From: Prorocentrum cordatum
Lineage: Eukaryota; Sar; Dinophyceae; Prorocentrales; Prorocentraceae
Length of the DNA stretch: 45,444 nucleotides
Direction of reading: 5' to 3'
Assembly: GCA_963575745.1 (NCBI GenBank)
Contig: CAUYUJ010000897.1
Location: 62,501 to 107,944 of the forward strand
A program made the translations under genes and the position numbers. Shown in pieces: positions 41,431 through 45,444 of this stretch. The first letter of the stretch is position 1; every line of letters starts with the position of its first letter. The notes under the pieces are model-generated. The model saw only the letters and a list, made by a program, of their open reading frames with translations. It did not search any database and was not told the DNA's origin.

Positions 41431-41944
41431 ATGGACCTTGCCAAAGAGGCGAGGAGAGAGGGAGGGCATGTGTGGTGGCGTGAGGCGAGACCAAGCGGCG
41501 AGGACATCACAGTGTGCAGTGACATGCTGTGGTCTGGGCTCACACGGGCGGCCTTGCGGTCCAGCGGCGATCCGAGCGTGACCTCCCTGCTCTCGTTCTC
41601 CTTCCACGAGGACTTTGCCTCGGCATCTTTGTTCTCTCGCTGGAGATACCGGCGCGAGCAAGCTCGAAGAGAAGGTGAAGCAGAAGGCGACGGAGATGCA
41701 GAGGGATAGCGAAACGAAGCGTGAACTGTGTACAGACGAAGCGTGGCCGCGTGACCGCACGCCAACGACAACGAGCCCCTCTTTGCCGAAGGCCCACATT
41801 GGGATGCTCAAAACGAAGAACCCTCCGATGCGGATAGCCCTCAAACCCGGCGAGCATCAGGGTAGAAGAACTGTACATGAACAGGATCTAGTCGAAGAAT
41901 GGCCGCGAGAACGGACATCGAGAACATACGCCCCACCTAGATAG
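41431..41944 (+). CDS. Probable coding region with a frame change, unknown function
   Basis: Two overlapping plus frames look real in turn. The first (ATG 41431, to 41709) gives EARREGGHVWWREARPSGED, then LWSGLTRAALRSSGDPSV and SFHEDFASASLFSRWRYRR. The second (41615-41944) gives GASKLEEKVKQKATEMQRDS, TKRELCTDEAWPRD and HEQDLVEEWPRERTSR. The switch falls near 41640-41660. It could be a frameshifted pseudogene, a sequencing indel or a short intron. No domain recognised. Confidence 0.4.
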
Positions 41945-42093
41945 CAAGCATGAACAACATGACAGTGTGCATAGCCCGCGAAATCGAATAGCACAAGAGT
42001 GCCTCTGCAAAGCTAGCATTATCATCAGCCCACGTGCCAACCGTAGTGACAATGTCGAGGACCAGACGGAGGAGAACGGGAATTGGGGATAAG

Positions 42094-42480
42094 CAAAGGC
42101 CGATTCAGACAACTGCTCAGCTCGTCATCAGCATGGAGTTGAAGAGTACATGGAATGGGGTTGCTCATGCACTGGGAGGGTGGGGAAAAGCCGAATCCAT
42201 GAATGTGGTGAAATTGGCTCGGCCGAACTGGGCACAGCAGCGATTGGGAACGATGTCCAAGAGCACTTGTTGCCCGAAGAGGGCAGCGACAGCTCTGAGG
42301 CAGCCGACGCTTGGCGAAACCGACAGCGAATCCAGTCCAAACGCCTCTGGAAATGCCGCCAGCCATCGTACCCGGAAAAGGGTGTCGACCACCATCCCAT
42401 CCTTGGTGGGGAACTGTCGACTGGACAACAAATTTGGGAATCAACTCGGAGAGATACGATGGGCGGGCGTCCATCCTTGA
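42094..42480 (+). CDS. Possible downstream exon of the same plus-strand locus
   Basis: After GGGATAAG (acceptor-like) the frame reads SARHQHGVEEYMEWGCSC, then IHECGEIGSAELGTAAIGND and EEGSDSSEAADAWRNRQRI, a mixed and acidic composition. It loses protein character at about 42480, where pyrimidine-rich sequence and the 90-bp array begin. A second plus frame (42034-42480) overlaps and is not excluded. Confidence 0.35.
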   Translation, partial: QRPIQTTAQLVISMELKSTWNGVAHALGGWGKAESMNVVKLARPNWAQQRLGTMSKSTCCPKRAATALRQPTLGETDSESSPNASGNAASHRTRKRVSTTIPSLVGNCRLDNKFGNQLGEIRWAGVHP

Positions 42481-42643
42481 TAGGGGTGCGTCCGAATAGC
42501 CCTCATGTGGTCCCCCCGAGTTCCCTCTCTTTTCTGAGCGGCCTGTTTTTCCCAACCAACCTGTGTTGTTGGGTCCTCGTTTTGAAGAGACGGTCCCCGC
42601 GTTCCTCCTTCCTTCCTCCTCCCCCCTCCTCCCCCTCCCACAC

Positions 42644-44578
42644 CCATTCTGGCACACCCCTCACACGTTTCGTGGCCCCATAGGGAGCTCCACCGAAGGC
42701 CCCAGTGGCTGCGCCCGCATGCGGTTCCACCCCCCATTCTGGCACACCCCTCACACGTTTCGTGGCCCCATAGGGAGCTCCACCGAAGGCCCCAGTGGCT
42801 GCGCCCGCATGCGGTTCCACCCCCCATTCTGGCACACCCCTCACACGTTTCGTGGCCCCATAGGGAGCTCCACCGAAGGCCCCAGTGGCTGCGCCCGCAT
42901 GCGGTTCCACCCCCCATTCTGGCACACCCCTCACACGTTTCGTGGCCCCATAGGGAGCTCCACCGAAGGCCCCAGTGGCTGCGCCCGCATGCGGTTCCAC
43001 CCCCCATTCTGGCACACCCCTCACGTGGCCCCTCCACCGTTTGCGTGGCCACCATAGGGAGCTCCACCGAAGGCCCCAGTGGCTGCGCCCGCATGCGGTT
43101 CCACTCCCCATTCTGGCACACCCCTCACACGTTTCGTGGCCCCATAGGGAGCTCCACCGAAGGCCCCAGTGGCTGCGCCCGCATGCGGTTCCACCCCCCA
43201 TTCTGGCACACCCCTCACACGTTTCGTGGCCCCATAGGGAGCTCCACCGAAGGCCCCAGTGGCTGCGCCCGCATGCGGTTCCACCCCCCCATTCTGGCAC
43301 ACCCCTCACACGTTTCGTGGCCCCATAGGGAGCTCCACCGAAGGCCCCAGTGGCTGCGCCCGCATGCGGTTCCACCCCCCATTCTGGCACACCCCTCACA
43401 CGTTTCGTGGCCCCATAGGGAGCTCCACCGAAGGCCCCAGTGGCTGCGCCCGCATGCGGTTCCACCCCCATTCTGGCACACCCCTCACACGTTTCGTGGC
43501 CCCATAGGGAGCTCCACCGAAGGCCCCAGTGGCTGCGCCCGCATGCGGTTCCACCCCCATTCTGGCACACCCCTCACACGTTTCGTGGCCCCATAGGGAG
43601 CTCCACCGAAGGCCCCAGTGGCTGCGCCCGCATGCGGTTCCACCCCCCATTCTGGCACACCCCTCACACGCTTCGTGGCCCCATAGGGAGCTCCACCGAA
43701 GGCCCCAGTGGCTGCGCCCGCATGCGGTTCCACCCCCATTCTGGCACACCCCTCACACGTTTCGTGGCCCCATAGGGAGCTCCACCGAAGGCCCCAGTGG
43801 CTGCGCCCGCATGCGGTTCCACCCCCCATTCTGGCACACCCCTCACACGTTTCGTGGCCCCATAGGGAGCTCCACCGAAGGCCCCAGTGGCTGCGCCCGC
43901 ATGCGGTTCCACCCCCCATTCTGGCACACCCCTCACACGTTTCGTGGCCCCATAGGGAGCTCCACCGAAGGCCCCAGTGGCTGCGCCCGCATGCGGTTCC
44001 ACCCCCCATTCTGGCACACCCCTCACACGTTTCGTGGCCCCATAGGGAGCTCCACCGAAGGCCCCAGTGGCTGCGCCCGCATGCGGTTCCACCCCCCCCA
44101 TTCTGGCACACCCCTCACACGTTTCGTGGCCCCATAGGGAGCTCCACCGAAGGCCCCAGTGGCTGCGCCCGCATGCGGTTCCACCCCCCATTCTGGCACA
44201 CCCCTCACACGTTTCGTGGCCCCATAGGGAGCTCCACCGAAGGCCCCAGTGGCTGCGCCCGCATGCGGTTCCACCCCCCATTCTGGCACACCCCTCACAC
44301 GTTTCGTGGCCCCATAGGGAGCTCCACCGAAGGCCCCAGTGGCTGCGCCCGCATGCGGTTCCACCCCCCATTCTGGCACACCCCTCACACGTTTCGTGGC
44401 CCCATAGGGAGCTCCACCGAGGCCCCAGTGGCTGCGCCCGCATGCGTTCCACCCCCCATTCTGGCACCCCCTCACACTTTTCGTGGCCCCATAGGGAGCT
44501 CCACCGGGCCCCATGCTGCGCCGCATGCGGTTCCACCCCATTCTGGCACACCCCTCGCTCGTTTCGTGGCCCGTGGGC
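42644..44578. repeat. 90-bp satellite-like array, about 21 units
   Basis: Highly regular units with CATTCTGGCACACCCCTCAC, TTTCGTGGCCCCATAGGG and the palindrome CCGCATGCGG. Units differ mainly in the length of one C run (4-8 C). One unit is altered at about 43020-43056, and the last two or three (44400-44578) are degenerate. Long ORFs on both strands are by-products. Confidence 0.95.
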
Positions 44579-44782
44579 GCCACCGAAGAATATATCCTCA
44601 ATTGCGGTATTCACAACTACGTATGGTTGGGTCTTTCGTCAGGCTAATTACCTAACAGCGAAGACTGATAGGTTTCTAGTGGGGTCAAAAGAGCTCACAG
44701 ATCACTCCACAGGGGGGTCCGGGCAGGTGTTGGGAGTTGCCGGGCGGGCCTGTGCCGAGCTCGTTTTTCACCAACAGTCACA
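44579..44782. other. Spacer between arrays with short plus-strand open frame
   Basis: A plus frame reads TTYGWVFRQANYLTAKTDRF, then GSKELTDHSTGGSGQV. It looks partly protein-like but has no start or splice evidence and is continuous with array readthrough. Confidence 0.3.
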
Positions 44783-45270
44783 CACTTAGTGCTCTTCGAC
44801 TTCCCAGAACTCCATTCCCAGGCTCATTCTGAATAACCGGATGCAACAGTCACACACTTCGTGCTCTTCGAGATCCCAGAACGCCATTCCCGGGCCACCT
44901 TTAAAATAACCGGATGCAACAGTCACACACTTCGTGCTCTTCGAGTTCCCAGAACTCCATTCCCGGGCCACATTTTGGATGCCCGGAGCCAACTGTAGGC
45001 CACTTCGTGCTCTTCGAGTTCCCAGAACTCCATTCCCGGGCCACATTTTGGATGCCCGGAGCCAACTCTAGGCCACTTCGTGCTCTTCGAGTTCCCAGAA
45101 CTCCATTCCCGGGCCACATTTTGAATGCCCGTAGCCAACTGTAGGCCACTTCGTGCTCTTCGAGTTCCCAGAACTCCATTCCCGGGCCACATTTTGAATG
45201 CCCGTAGCCAACTGTAGGCAACTTCGTGCTTTTCGACTTCCCAGAACTCCCATTCCTGGGCCACATTTTC
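44783..45270. repeat. 73-bp tandem repeat, about 7 units
   Basis: CACTTCGTGCTCTTCGAG recurs at 44783 (variant), 44855, 44928, 45001, 45074, 45147 and 45220 (variant). 73 is not a multiple of three. Confidence 0.95.
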
Positions 45271-45274
45271 AGCA

Positions 45275-45444
45275 GGGGCAAGAGCACGACGAGGAGGAGG
45301 ACGAGCAAGACCAGGAGGACGAGGACGATCAGGAGCAGGACGAGGAGCAGGAGGAGCAGGAGAAGAAGGACGAGCAGGAGGAGGAGGAGGACGAGCAGGA
45401 GGAGGAGGACGACCAGGAGGAGGAGGACGACCAGGAAGAGGAGG
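45275..45444. repeat. GAGGAC/GAGCAG purine-rich microsatellite (runs off the window)
   Basis: Imperfect GAGGAGGAC and GAGCAGGAG hexamers to the right edge. Confidence 0.9.

Noticed and set aside
41001-41771. Minus-strand poly-His protein
   Set aside because: The His run is the (GAT)n tract read on the other strand; the rest has no consistent coding look and conflicts with better plus-strand frames.
42503-44655. Several 200-350-codon ORFs on both strands
   Set aside because: They are translations of the 90-bp array. C-run length changes shift the frame and the opposite strand is equally open.

Overview
The window looks like nuclear DNA of a dinoflagellate, in the style of Prorocentrum, Polarella or Symbiodiniaceae; no species can be named. 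This rests on gene architecture and composition, not on a marker gene. The DNA is GC-rich and gene-poor. The two convincing multi-exon genes lie on the same (minus) strand. Their introns have AG|G-type acceptors, and one ends in matching short direct repeats. Most of the rest is micro- and minisatellite DNA and short dispersed repeats. No rRNA, tRNA, CRISPR array, bacterial operon or viral gene was found.

Left part (1-15.2 kb). Gene 1 (minus, 4029 to 270, leaving the window on the left) can be rebuilt as at least five exons with compatible phases. It begins with a Cys/His-rich, zinc-finger-like N-terminus, then a charged coiled-coil middle, then a 300-residue Trp/Phe-rich exon. I do not know its function. 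One in-frame TAG lies between exons B and C. A 42-bp minisatellite (5.9-6.5 kb) and a strongly CpG-rich stretch (6.7-9.3 kb) follow. Gene 2 (minus, 14636 to 10135) is a protein of more than 1,300 residues. It resembles a large multicopy dinoflagellate family I remember as transposon-like. Its last ~75 residues lie in a different frame from the preceding exon. A further coding fragment lies just upstream (14960-15170).

Middle part (15.2-31.2 kb). Two ~1-kb copies of a repeat built round an ACAGTGGTGGGG-type minisatellite lie in opposite orientation (15.3-16.3 and 29.75-31.0 kb). Between them are several terminal-inverted-repeat (TIR), MITE-like elements, some flanked by direct repeats of 13, 16 or 34 bp. 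There is also a three-copy ~150-bp repeat, a three-copy GC-rich segmental repeat, long trinucleotide runs and a 30-base poly-C tract. A few short ORFs may be real exons.

Right part (31.2-45.4 kb). Four same-orientation copies of a ~1.1-1.5 kb element carry CGCGCG-type near-palindromes (31.5-32.85 kb, then three in a row at 36.4-40.4 kb). They are mixed with tandem arrays of 16, 151, 12, 54, 101, 90 and 73 bp. A short plus-strand region (41.4-42.5 kb) between the trinucleotide tract and the 90-bp array looks protein-coding but changes frame.

Nothing here reads as an operon or defence system. The main interest is the small elements with long and variable flanking duplications, the multicopy gene-2 family, and the four-copy CGCGCG element.
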